A stretch of 34,515 nucleotides of DNA from JACQZO01 sp964512325 (GTDB lineage: Bacteria; Patescibacteriota; Gracilibacteria; RBG-16-42-10). The translations under genes and the position numbers were made by a program. Position 1 is the stretch's first letter. Each line of letters opens with the position of its first letter. The notes under the pieces were generated by a model. The model worked only from the letters and a program-made list of their open reading frames with translations, made no database searches and was not told the DNA's origin. Below are positions 26,219-32,921 of this stretch, piece by piece. The stretch lies in contig CAZEGN010000014.1 of the NCBI GenBank assembly GCA_964512325.1, forward strand, positions 1 through 34,515. Reading direction: 5' to 3'.

Positions 26219-26245
26219 TCATTAGATGAGGACAGGTGGTAGAAC
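26219..26245 (+). repeat. Array tail 4
   Basis: Tail with CATTAGATGAGGAC then AGGTGGTAGAAC; one difference from the usual GAGGAGG core. Confidence 0.8.
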
Positions 26246-26263
26246 TCAATAAAATAAGTAACT

Positions 26264-26299
26264 AAAAAAGGTCAGAAGTTTTCTTTTCTGATCTTTTTT
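26264..26299. terminator. Strong terminator for the SLH gene
   Basis: AAAAAAGGTCAGAA pairs with TTCTGATCTTTTTT (13 of 14 canonical, one G-U) across an 8-base loop. A/T runs at both ends make it usable in both directions, 16 bases beyond the SLH gene stop. Confidence 0.8.
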
Positions 26300-26315
26300 C
26301 ATTGGCTACCGAATG

Positions 26316-27041
26316 TTAGTAAACAGTCAGAAGATTTAATAAGTTAGAGATGATTCTTGCCGCTTCACGTCTGGTCATGGGAGCATTAATTCCATAAGCG
26401 GTGCCGTTATGACCGTTAGTTAAGTTGTGGTTCATGACAAACTGTATATATGGTGTCCACCAGTCTGATGTCTTTACATCATTATAGCGACCATTAGCGA
26501 TGGCGTTTTCAGGAAGTAACAAATCTGCATCATATTCCCTTGCGATGCTTCTAAATATAATCTTTAATGCTTCTATTTGAGTTACAGATTGATTGGGTTT
26601 GAATGTTCCATCTGGGTATCCTTGAATGACATTGTTATGCTTCATATTCTGCGCGTAAGAGTCACACCAGTCGCCCTTTTTTATATCACTAAAACCGGAC
26701 TGACTACGACCACCAACTGGTTGTCCATTATCACCAGTTAAAGGTAAAAACTCAAACTGACCAGCAGGACGAGGACCATCATTACGCCCCTGCTCAAATT
26801 TTTGGTGGTTAGCTTCCCAGCTTATTTTTAACAATTCGCAACGTGTAAGAGACCTATCTGGATGGAATTTCCCATCTTCGCTACCAGTCATAATATTTAA
26901 CTCTCTCATATGATTAATGGCTGCGATGTCTGGATCATTATTCATAACATCTGAATAACTGCTTGCAAGACTCTGACTTGGAACAAGAGCACAAGAAATA
27001 ATCATTACAGCTAATAACCAAACCGATTGGTGACGCTTCAT
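26316..27041 (-). CDS. Small secreted SLH-domain protein
   Basis: From the ATG at 27041 the protein has 241 aa; the frame extends 21 bases further only to a TTG. It starts with a signal peptide (MKRHQSVWLLAVMIISCALV, cleavage after SLA). Three SLH units fill the rest: HMRELNIMTGSEDGKFHPDR, then NNVIQGYPDGTFKPNQSVTQ, then NHNLTNGHNGTAYGINAPMT. A short Gly/Pro/Asn-rich insert lies between units 1 and 2. SLH domains anchor proteins to wall polymers. With nothing but SLH units it may be an S-layer-like or wall-associated component, like the C-terminus of the 5830 protein. It is cargo of the repeat array. Confidence 0.88.
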   Translation of the reverse strand: MKRHQSVWLLAVMIISCALVPSQSLASSYSDVMNNDPDIAAINHMRELNIMTGSEDGKFHPDRSLTRCELLKISWEANHQKFEQGRNDGPRPAGQFEFLPLTGDNGQPVGGRSQSGFSDIKKGDWCDSYAQNMKHNNVIQGYPDGTFKPNQSVTQIEALKIIFRSIAREYDADLLLPENAIANGRYNDVKTSDWWTPYIQFVMNHNLTNGHNGTAYGINAPMTRREAARIISNLLNLLTVY

Positions 27042-27119
27042 ATTTGAAGTGATTATAGACAACTGTATCTTAACGATGAGAATTCTTTAATGCAATCTCT
27101 GTATTAATGACGTAAATAT

Positions 27120-27266
27120 ATGCAAGTCATATTCAAAAAGAGTGAAAAAGCCGGTGGTGGTTACACTTCCTTCATTTTGCCCTTTACGGTAGCCAAACGA
27201 GTGTTTTTGCATGGTAGGACGTGGCGTCCTCTATGGCGGAGGGAGTCGGTCATTAATGAAGTATAA
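27120..27266 (+). CDS. Array small protein (48 aa)
   Basis: The ATG at 27120 begins MQVIFKKSEKAGGGYTSF, followed by the conserved ILPFTVAKR and VFLHGRTWRPLWRRES segments and a VINEV end. There is no Shine-Dalgarno sequence. Codon-level comparison with the 30997 copy shows mostly silent changes (ACG/ACT Thr, TCG/AGT Ser, CGT/CGA Arg). The upstream leader (FKKSEKA) still resembles FKNGEEA of the other non-interrupted copies. Function is unknown. Confidence 0.65.
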   Translation: MQVIFKKSEKAGGGYTSFILPFTVAKRVFLHGRTWRPLWRRESVINEV

Positions 27267-27290
27267 ACGAACTTTTTAGTTTTATTAGTT

Positions 27291-27316
27291 TATTAGAAGA
27301 GGTGAGGAGGTAGAAC
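27291..27316 (+). repeat. Array tail 5
   Basis: Tail TATTAGAAGAGG then TGAGGAGGTAGAAC, 24 bases after the small-ORF stop. Confidence 0.85.
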
Positions 27317-27328
27317 CTGATATATATT

Positions 27329-27334
27329 TATAAT
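27329..27334 (+). promoter_or_regulatory. -10 element just inside a cassette
   Basis: A perfect TATAAT lies 12 bases after tail 5 and 37 bases before the ATG at 27372, mirroring the layout before the 24873 gene. Confidence 0.45.
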
Positions 27335-27371
27335 GAAAAAACTGGTAAAATAAATAGAAAAATTATTTACT

Positions 27372-28205
27372 ATGAGTTTGTTTGATTTTGGGAGATATTT
27401 GGATGACAGTCTACTAACTCCTAAAGGAAACTTCCTTTCAACTAAAATTGCATCTCCGCTTACACTATTAGGTAGTGAGCAATATTCCAGAACAGTGGAA
27501 GATCAGAGATCTAATGAGTTAATGGCTAGATCTAGAAAGTTAGGTGAAGAGCGAAGATTGTATTGGAATATGTTAGCTACACATTTGCCTCCGGTTACTG
27601 CGTATGTGCCGCCAGTAGGCAGACGTACAGAAATTGTTAATTTAGCATGTGGAGAGGCACATGAAGCTCTCACGTTAAGTATGTTTTTCGGGGGAAACAA
27701 CTTTGGTAATCCATCAGATAACGTTGGAATAACTGGAGTTGATATAGATAGAAGAAGTATTGCGACTGCACAAGAGCTGTATCAGTTTGATAACAAAGCG
27801 GGAGAACCGCCGAGATATCGTTTCCTGTCAGGTGATGCTGCTTCTAATGAAATAGTTGCTGAGTATCCAGATGAAGTTGATGTGATTGTTTTGAGACATC
27901 CTCAGATCATGACCAAGCCTGAAATGTGGGGAAATATGCTGAAGTTAGCATATTCCAGACTCCGTGAAGGAGGTCTAGTGATAATTACTACATATCTTGA
28001 TGAAGAACAAAAAATCGCTTTAGATCAAGCAAACAGATTGGGTGGTAAAGTGATCGTAAATAAAGCTAATCCTTATGCGACTCCCGTGAGTGATGCTGTA
28101 CCATCAGCTCGTTTTGACAAGCATGTAATCGTGGTTGAAAAAACAAAACCGCAGGTGGATTTACATCGTAAAGACTTAATCACTATATTTACTTTAAATA
28201 AGTAA
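27372..28205 (+). CDS. SAM-dependent methyltransferase-like protein
   Basis: The 277-aa protein has a class I methyltransferase pattern. Motif I reads EIVNLACGEAHEALTLSMFF, and ITGVDIDRRSIATAQELY is the acidic strand 2 with a following helix. YRFLSGDAASNEI is strand 3, EVDVIVLRHPQIM is motif IV, and RLREGGLVIITTYLDEE is the post-I strand. The N-terminal 75 residues are helical. The substrate is unknown. It is only distantly similar to the 22781/24873 pair. The stop TAA abuts the left end of the following module (TCTGTCTCTTCTGC). Confidence 0.75.
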   Translation: MSLFDFGRYLDDSLLTPKGNFLSTKIASPLTLLGSEQYSRTVEDQRSNELMARSRKLGEERRLYWNMLATHLPPVTAYVPPVGRRTEIVNLACGEAHEALTLSMFFGGNNFGNPSDNVGITGVDIDRRSIATAQELYQFDNKAGEPPRYRFLSGDAASNEIVAEYPDEVDVIVLRHPQIMTKPEMWGNMLKLAYSRLREGGLVIITTYLDEEQKIALDQANRLGGKVIVNKANPYATPVSDAVPSARFDKHVIVVEKTKPQVDLHRKDLITIFTLNK

Positions 28206-28362
28206 TCTGTCTCTTCTGCAAGCCATAATCAAGGATGGTGAAGAAGCCGGTGGTGGTTACACTTCCTTCGTTTTACCGCTTACTATAGAGAAACGGGTAT
28301 TTCTACATGCAAATACATGGCGTCCGCTGTGGAGGCGGGAGAGCGTGGTTAAAGAAGCATGA
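28204..28362 (+). pseudogene. Array small ORF, intact core but no standard start codon
   Basis: The frame NLSLLQAIIKDGEEAGGGYT continues into SFVLPLTIEKR, VFLHANTWRPLWRRES and VVKEA with no stop until 28360. No ATG, GTG or TTG is present in frame; CTG codons are. It begins in the +1 frame across the stop of the upstream methyltransferase gene. It is either a start-less remnant or is translated from a non-AUG codon or by frameshift. Confidence 0.65.
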
Positions 28363-28387
28363 GCCAATCTTATCTGAAGATTTTCCT

Positions 28388-28413
28388 ATTAGAGAATAAC
28401 AGGAGGTAGAACT
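28388..28413 (+). repeat. Array tail 6
   Basis: Tail TATTAGAGAATAAC then AGGAGGTAGAACT. The TTA that forms the minus-strand stop of the next gene lies at its very end. Confidence 0.85.
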
Positions 28414-29375
28414 TAAGCCCAAATTAACGGTGAGAGAAAATCTCTATATACGATTGCTGCTTTTATCATTTCTTCACTATCACATTCTGTTAACCTAGCA
28501 CCTCTGCCATGCGCAATAGAATTTCTCCTATTATGAACCAACTTGATGTAATCTTTGAACTCTTTTGAATTTTTAATAGTTGTTTCATAAACCTCTTTCC
28601 ATCTATCTCTCATAACTACCTGTAGCATTTTATATCCTCCATTAGAGTCCTTAAATAAAATGTCGATTTCTTCAACGCTTTTTCCATCATGCAACATTTT
28701 TAGCTCAATCTCGCGATAAATCCAGCTTTCAATATAGCTAGCTAAAAACAGTGTAAAGCTTTCGTACTCTTGGTGGATTTTATATCTATTTGCTTCTTGA
28801 AGATATTTATAAGCTGTATTGATTGTGAAATCTAAACTACACATATTACAAATTTCACCATCATCTTTTTCGTTAAGGTTTGAGCCAATCATCACACCTG
28901 TGCCTTTGTATCCTAGTATGGTATCTATTGAAACAGCATTAGGTATATCTTTTATAACTAATCTCAATGAATTTAAGTCTGATTTGCCAATTGGCCCGAT
29001 CCAGTCTTTTTTTGACACAGTTCGATATGCAGTTACTAACTTACGTATGAATTCTACTATTTTAGTCATTAACACTTGATGATTGAACTCACCTTTTTCG
29101 TCTTTTGCTAAGTCATAAAGGTTCTTAGCATTGTCTTCCGTAAAGATGAGTGCGAAAGAAGAATAAGTTAAGTAACCATGAATATCTTCAGATGCGATTA
29201 TGACTTGTTGGTCCTTATATTCCCTAACATGTCTTTTATGAAAAAATAATCCACTTATATTATCAATTATGATTTCAATCCCATCATTCAGGTTATTGTT
29301 TTCATCAATCGAATCTTTCATTAATAATACAAATGGCAATTCACCAGTTAATTGAATAATAGAGAGATCAGTCAT
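28413..29375 (-). CDS. HEPN-like helical protein of unknown function
   Basis: The 320-aa protein has an uncharacterised N-terminal half. Its helical C-terminal domain contains YESFTLFLASYIESWIYREI and ends with KLVHNRRNSIAHGRGARL. The RNSIAH segment fits the Rx4-6H signature of HEPN domains, including RiboL-PSP and MAE_28990-type members. Many of these are RNases in toxin-antitoxin, abortive infection or CRISPR-associated systems. A Cys pair (ICNMCSL) lies near residue 187. A defence or RNase role is an inference from the motif. Its stop overlaps tail 6. Confidence 0.65.
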   Translation of the reverse strand: MTDLSIIQLTGELPFVLLMKDSIDENNNLNDGIEIIIDNISGLFFHKRHVREYKDQQVIIASEDIHGYLTYSSFALIFTEDNAKNLYDLAKDEKGEFNHQVLMTKIVEFIRKLVTAYRTVSKKDWIGPIGKSDLNSLRLVIKDIPNAVSIDTILGYKGTGVMIGSNLNEKDDGEICNMCSLDFTINTAYKYLQEANRYKIHQEYESFTLFLASYIESWIYREIELKMLHDGKSVEEIDILFKDSNGGYKMLQVVMRDRWKEVYETTIKNSKEFKDYIKLVHNRRNSIAHGRGARLTECDSEEMIKAAIVYRDFLSPLIWA

Positions 29376-29385
29376 AGTTTTTATT

Positions 29386-29410
29386 AAAATTGGAAGAAGG
29401 TAGACTCTTA
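29386..29410 (+). repeat. Degenerate tail-like sequence
   Basis: ATTAAAATTGGAAG then AAGGTAGACTCTTA resembles the array tail and sits 4 bases from the minus-strand stop of the HIT gene, as tail 6 does for the HEPN-like gene. No small ORF precedes it. Confidence 0.4.
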
Positions 29411-29413
29411 ACG

Positions 29414-29836
29414 TTATTGTTCTATTTGATTACTTATAGCCATTCTTAGCTTCTCTATCCATTCACCTGATAGTTCTTTTGTGGGGGGATTTACTTCATA
29501 ATGTTGCCCGAAAGTACAGTCTATAAACTCTACCCCCTCAAAACTTCTGTTCTCTTTGTAGCGAGGGATTATGTGTACATGTAGATGTTTTACTGTATTG
29601 CCTAAAGATGCATAATTGAATAAATCAGGATTGAACAATGCTGACAACGCTCCACTGACTTTTTGTAGCAGCAAGTGTAGCTCGTGAAACTCTTCAGGAC
29701 TGGCTTCACTAAGATCTGTTACTTCACCATTATTTTTAGCCCATATATATACCTGCCCTAGTCTTGGTTGGAGAGGATCAAGGTAAACATCCCAATGAGT
29801 ACCTATAAATACTTTGTATGCTTCGAATTTATCCAT
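29414..29836 (-). CDS. HIT-family hydrolase
   Basis: The 140-aa protein has the histidine triad HLHVHIIPRY (about residues 93-102), the family signature HxHxHxx, preceded by SLGNTVK. HIT proteins hydrolyse nucleoside phosphoramidates, ApnA-type dinucleotides or related AMP/NMP conjugates. The N-terminal part (VFIGTHWDVYLDPLQPRLGQ) matches the small bacterial HIT layout. It is 16 bases downstream of the NUDIX gene on the same strand, so the two nucleotide-hydrolase genes probably form one transcript. Confidence 0.9.
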   Translation of the reverse strand: MDKFEAYKVFIGTHWDVYLDPLQPRLGQVYIWAKNNGEVTDLSEASPEEFHELHLLLQKVSGALSALFNPDLFNYASLGNTVKHLHVHIIPRYKENRSFEGVEFIDCTFGQHYEVNPPTKELSGEWIEKLRMAISNQIEQ

Positions 29837-29852
29837 GTATCGTTGTTATGAC

Positions 29853-30515
29853 TTATACATTATTACTTATGCTATCTTTTTGGGATTGATAAATACTCCA
29901 GCATGCTAACGTATGGATATTGATAATTTCTCCACTCATTATCATTTGCTGAATCTCTTTCTCTGAAAGCCACACTTGTTCAATATCTTCTTCGGCATCA
30001 GCCTGAAGCTTCTCTTGAGTAATGTCACTTGCAAGGAAAAGGTAGCATTTTTTGGCAGAGCGGCGATTATCAAAAAGGTAGTTGCCTAGTAATTGTAGTT
30101 TATTTGCTTTCAAACCCACCTCTTCCATAAGCTCTCTATTTGCACCTTGTTCTGGTGTTTCATTTGGCGCTACTCCACCACCAGGTAACTGAAATAGCAC
30201 CTCATTAATAGGATAGGCATATTCTTTCTGGAGAAGGATCTTTCCATCAGGCCTCTTATAAATGATTGTGACCACTGCACCGCCATCATCTTTGTAACGT
30301 AAATATTTTGTTTGATGACCATTAGGGAGCAACACATCATCTTCAAGCAAAGTAAGCCGAGGGTGACTAAATATCTCTTTCGATGCTAATTGTTTCCACA
30401 TAAAAGCTCTTAAAACCAAACCGATTTTAGTCTTGTCATTCCAAACTAACAAATCGTTGTTTTGTATCTTAAGTAAGCAACTTTTAAAAATGCTGGGGAA
30501 GCTGGTAGTGCTCAC
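29853..30515 (-). CDS. NUDIX hydrolase (ADP-ribose pyrophosphatase-like)
   Basis: The protein contains a full Nudix box GX5EX7REUXEEXGU (GGVAPNETPEQG, then ANRELMEEVGL). It is preceded by HPRLTLLEDDVLLPNGHQTKY, the layout of ADP-sugar pyrophosphatases. It hydrolyses nucleoside diphosphate conjugates; ADP-ribose is a likely but unproven substrate. The full frame starts at a GTG overlapping the S23 stop (GTGA). However, the first 35 or so residues run through array-module sequence, and the usual family start would be the ATG at 30401 (MWKQLASKEIFSHPRLTLL). I consider 30401 at least as likely. Confidence 0.88.
   Translation of the reverse strand: MSTTSFPSIFKSCLLKIQNNDLLVWNDKTKIGLVLRAFMWKQLASKEIFSHPRLTLLEDDVLLPNGHQTKYLRYKDDGGAVVTIIYKRPDGKILLQKEYAYPINEVLFQLPGGGVAPNETPEQGANRELMEEVGLKANKLQLLGNYLFDNRRSAKKCYLFLASDITQEKLQADAEEDIEQVWLSEKEIQQMIMSGEIINIHTLACWSIYQSQKDSISNNV
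30477..30509 (+). pseudogene. 5' remnant of an array small ORF, interrupted by an S23 element
   Basis: The + frame reads ATFKNAGEAGS, matching AIFKNGGVLGS of the 31952 copy, before entering the S23 element. The last 18 bases (30492-30509) are repeated with 14 of 18 matches at 31027-31044. Confidence 0.65.
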
Positions 30516-30865
30516 GATGTTTCGAATTTCTTAATAAGACCAGAAAGCATTTTACTAATTTCAGTTAGTGCTAAATAACATGAATTATAAAAGCTATCTG
30601 GAACTAAACGAAGAATAGAAAGTGTTTTAATGATTGCTACACATTCATGGACGGACCCGCGTGCAATAAGGTAAAAATGTCTTTTTTCGCCGGATGAATA
30701 TCTTCCACTGCCTTCTGCTATATTTAAGCATATGCTTAAGGCTGCTCTATTTAGTTGATCTTTGATGACATAGTCTACAGTCGATTGTTTGAGTATTTGT
30801 TGGTTAACAAAAGTATAAAATTGCTGTGCTTTGATATACACCGGAAACTGTTCAAAAGAAAACAT
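30512..30865 (-). CDS. Four-helix-bundle S23-family protein
   Basis: The 117-aa protein has LNRAALSICLNIAEGSGRYS and EKRHFYLIARGSVHECVAII, like the 25566 copy, with a divergent middle helix and a C-terminal LSGLIKKFETS. The N-terminus MFSFEQFPVYIKAQ is identical in both. Its stop overlaps the GTG of the NUDIX frame. It is encoded opposite to the interrupted small ORF. Confidence 0.85.
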   Translation of the reverse strand: MFSFEQFPVYIKAQQFYTFVNQQILKQSTVDYVIKDQLNRAALSICLNIAEGSGRYSSGEKRHFYLIARGSVHECVAIIKTLSILRLVPDSFYNSCYLALTEISKMLSGLIKKFETS

Positions 30866-30920
30866 ACATAAACTTAGTAAGATCTATCTTACCAAATAAA
30901 TTATGAAATATTTTGAGCTA

Positions 30921-31006
30921 TTATCCTTATCCTGATACTTATCCTTCGAGCACGAAAAATAGCCTTTTCGAAGAATAAGGCTTAAGGAGGATAAGGATGA
31001 GGATAA
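30921..31006 (+). promoter_or_regulatory. Long hairpin covering the start codon of a small ORF
   Basis: TTATCCTTATCCT (30921-30933) pairs with AGGATGAGGATAA (30994-31006), one T-G pair. The Shine-Dalgarno AAGGAGG (30984-30990) and ATG (30997) lie in or beside the right arm. The same layout at 25963 supports conservation of the structure. Confidence 0.6.
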
Positions 31007-31152
31007 GACGAGCACAAGTGCTCGTTGGTGGAGAAGCCGGTGGTGGTTACACTTCCTTCGTTTTGCCTTTTACTGTAGCCAAACGGATATTTCTACATGC
31101 TAAAACATGGCGACCAATATGGCGGAGGGAGAGTGTGGTGAAAGAAGTGTGA
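30997..31152 (+). CDS. Array small protein (51 aa), complete copy
   Basis: ATG follows AAGGAGG by 6 bases. The leader MRIRRAQVLV comes from the S23 element; the module part follows as GGEAGGGYTSFVLPFTVAKR, IFLHAKTWRPIWRRES and VVKEV. Compared with the 34208 copy it shows synonymous AGG/CGA, AGG/CGG, TTG/CTA and AGT/TCG changes, which need more than one substitution or first-position changes while keeping the amino acid. This is strong evidence for past or present selection on the peptide. Function is unknown. Confidence 0.72.
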   Translation: MRIRRAQVLVGGEAGGGYTSFVLPFTVAKRIFLHAKTWRPIWRRESVVKEV

Positions 31153-31176
31153 GCCATCTTCTATATCTTAACTAAT

Positions 31177-31204
31177 CACTAGAAGAGGCGAGGAGGTAGA
31201 ACTA
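31177..31204 (+). repeat. Array tail 8
   Basis: Tail CACTAGAAGAGGC then GAGGAGGTAGAACTA, 24 bases after the small-ORF stop. Confidence 0.85.
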
Positions 31205-31237
31205 TACTTTTTCAACTATTTATTCGTATGTTATTGC

Positions 31238-31243
31238 TATAAT
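31238..31243 (+). promoter_or_regulatory. Extended -10 element for the 31283 lipoprotein gene
   Basis: TGCTATAAT is a perfect extended -10, 39 bases before the ATG. No good -35 is visible. Confidence 0.5.
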
Positions 31244-31282
31244 AATGGAAATTACTATACTATTTTCGATTAACTTCTTTCT

Positions 31283-31834
31283 ATGAAAAATGTGCGTATA
31301 CTACTTACTCTAGGTGCAGTAGTGACCTTAGCTGGGTGTACAGAACCAGGTAGCATTGGTAATCAAATAATGTCAACTACTCCATCATCACAGATAACTT
31401 CAAACACTGAAGCTTATAAAACTTATTCAGATTGGGATCTATCATTAAGTTACCCTGCTACTTTTTATGTTGAAAAATATAATGATGAATTTCAGTCAGG
31501 ACAAACTAATTTGCGTATAACAAGTCAAAAAGGATCTCTCTTCCGTTCTGCAGGTGGACCAGCAACACCCAAAAGTAATGAATTTTCAAATGGTTATGAA
31601 ATGACAATTGCTAAGCTTATCCCAGGGCAAGATCCTGTTGGTAGTTCAAAATTAGAAATGACAAATAACGCTCTTGTTAAAAAGATTAATTTTGAATGTG
31701 ATGGTGCAGGCTGTGATAATGATCAATATCTTGTAAGTACTAAAAAGGGTCAATATCTCATTCGTGTGAACTACTCTGGTTATAATCAAGCAAATAGTGC
31801 CACGGATCACATTATTAATTCAATTAAAGAATAG
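31283..31834 (+). CDS. Small lipoprotein of unknown function
   Basis: The 183-aa protein has a lipoprotein signal MKNVRILLTLGAVVTLAGC (lipobox LAGC, Cys 19), so it should be attached outside the cytoplasmic membrane. A short Ser/Thr linker leads to one domain beginning TYSDWDLSLSYPATFYVEKY. Such a start is common in small secreted proteins of the PsbP-like or DUF-type fold, whose role is unknown. Two Cys (FECDGAGCDND) may form a disulfide. It has its own promoter and terminator, so it is a self-contained transcription unit within the array. Confidence 0.78.
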   Translation: MKNVRILLTLGAVVTLAGCTEPGSIGNQIMSTTPSSQITSNTEAYKTYSDWDLSLSYPATFYVEKYNDEFQSGQTNLRITSQKGSLFRSAGGPATPKSNEFSNGYEMTIAKLIPGQDPVGSSKLEMTNNALVKKINFECDGAGCDNDQYLVSTKKGQYLIRVNYSGYNQANSATDHIINSIKE

Positions 31835-31881
31835 TCGCCAAGATAGGATCTTAGAGTTAGCGTGAATTAAAGCTATAGATG

Positions 31882-31917
31882 AAGGACTCTTTGATAAAAC
31901 TAAAGGGTCCTTTTTGT
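31882..31917 (+). terminator. Terminator for the lipoprotein gene
   Basis: AAGGACTCTTT pairs with AAAGGGTCCTT (one mismatch or wobble) across a 9-base loop, followed by a T run. Confidence 0.8.
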
Positions 31918-31951
31918 TAATATAAAACAGAAAATTTTGCAACTTACGCAA

Positions 31952-32122
31952 ATGAACCTGCTCACTTTAGCTCTTTCCTGTGCCATATTCAAAAATGGTG
32001 GAGTACTTGGTAGTGGTGACGTGCACTTCGTTTTGCCTTTTACGGTAGGGAAAAGGACATTTTTACATGATATTACGTGGAGGAAGCTATACCGAAGAGA
32101 AAATACTATTATTGAGTGCTGA
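31952..32122 (+). CDS. Array small protein (56 aa), longest intact copy
   Basis: The ATG at 31952 gives 56 aa; the frame also allows TTG at 31937. It starts MNLLTLALSCAIFKNGGVLG, then GDVHFVLPFTVGKR, then TFLHDITWRKLYRRENTIIE and a final Cys. This copy has a short hydrophobic N-terminus followed by the AIFKNG leader, and may show the original, uninterrupted N-terminus of the family. It is the most divergent of the open copies yet keeps FVLPFTV, KR, FLH, TW and RRE. Confidence 0.65.
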   Translation: MNLLTLALSCAIFKNGGVLGSGDVHFVLPFTVGKRTFLHDITWRKLYRRENTIIEC

Positions 32123-32146
32123 GCCAACATTAATAAGTAATTGTCT

Positions 32147-32174
32147 TATTAGAAGAAGAAAGGAGGTAGAACTT
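32147..32174 (+). repeat. Array tail 9
   Basis: Tail CTTATTAGAAGAAG then AAAGGAGGTAGAACT, 24 bases after the small-ORF stop. Confidence 0.85.
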
Positions 32175-32197
32175 AGATGCTGATTTTATTAGTACCT

Positions 32198-32833
32198 TTA
32201 CGCTACTCGCGTCTTTCTTTGCACGTCCCACACTTGCATAGGTCCTTCAACTAGATGTTTAGAAAATGGAGCTACTTTTTCAACAACAACATCGTGAGCA
32301 CGCCTAATGCTAATGGCAATCACCAGTAACTGTATAAAATAGGGTATACCTGCATAATTTGCTTCTCTAATATTTCCTTCATCGTATATATGATGATGCG
32401 CTAATATCCAAGCAGCACCAAGAGTTAATTGACCGACAACACACATAGGTGCGATACGACTTGATATTGTGAGTGAATCGATGATAGGTGTCTTCTTTGT
32501 ATCCGCTGAATCAGACCCATTAAGCGCTAGGTATGGTGCATGCGCTACAAGCTGTTGACATTTTTTGTCAGCTATTTTGCTGGTAAGTGCAAACATACTG
32601 CATGCCAAAATAGCAAGTAAAGCCTCTCTAAGATCAGCAGTTGTTACTTTATCAAAAAGAGTTAAGAAAAACGCTGGGCTAATAACAGCCGCAATGCCTG
32701 GTATTGCACATGCGCTTTTTATAAGCCTACGTACCTCTTCAATATTCTGAAGATATGTTTTCTGCAAGGATTCAAAGTCTGCTCGAGTGTTCTTGTTTTG
32801 CTCTTCGTTTCCTTCTGGTAGGTAGTATGACAT
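32198..32833 (-). CDS. Uncharacterised four-helix membrane protein
   Basis: The 211-aa protein has a charged, possibly coiled-coil N-terminus of about 40 residues. Four hydrophobic segments follow: about 42-62 (SACAIPGIAAVISPAFFLTL), about 68-86, about 128-148 (PMCVVGQLTLGAAWILAHHH) and about 163-179 (IPYFIQLLVIAISI). A short soluble tail ends the protein. No family is recognised. Both termini are probably cytoplasmic. It is array cargo, with its stop 24 bases from tail 9. Confidence 0.7.
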   Translation of the reverse strand: MSYYLPEGNEEQNKNTRADFESLQKTYLQNIEEVRRLIKSACAIPGIAAVISPAFFLTLFDKVTTADLREALLAILACSMFALTSKIADKKCQQLVAHAPYLALNGSDSADTKKTPIIDSLTISSRIAPMCVVGQLTLGAAWILAHHHIYDEGNIREANYAGIPYFIQLLVIAISIRRAHDVVVEKVAPFSKHLVEGPMQVWDVQRKTRVA

Positions 32834-32921
32834 GGCGTTAAAATTGTTCGCTATTATGCGTCTAATTATTTACAACGTCAAACAGACTAAAACAGCACAT
32901 CAGTGAGCCATAAATAAAAGA

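Larger units (their letters stand above)
30510..31026 (-). mobile_element. S23 element inserted in an array module (copy C)
   Basis: A 517-bp block with the same design as copy B: S23 gene on the minus strand, long hairpin, and a terminal palindrome ACGAGCACAAGTGCTCGT (31008-31025). It sits at the same point of the module between two imperfect 18-bp copies of local module sequence. Each flanking pair follows its own module variant (GAAGC here, AACC in copy B), which suggests two independent insertions at one preferred site. Confidence 0.65.

Noticed and set aside
28235..28290. Alternative small ORF in another frame of the module, starting MVKKPVVVTLPS
   Set aside because: It starts with ATG in several copies, but substitutions between copies preserve codons of the other frame (GYTSFVLPF), and this frame ends after about 17 codons.
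113..31152. Diversity-generating retroelement, because S23 proteins resemble bAvd
   Set aside because: No reverse transcriptase and no template/variable repeat pair with adenine-directed changes were seen.
31900..32130. Minus-strand ORF over module 9
   Set aside because: It is antisense to the small ORF at 31952, which has codon-level homology to eight other copies.
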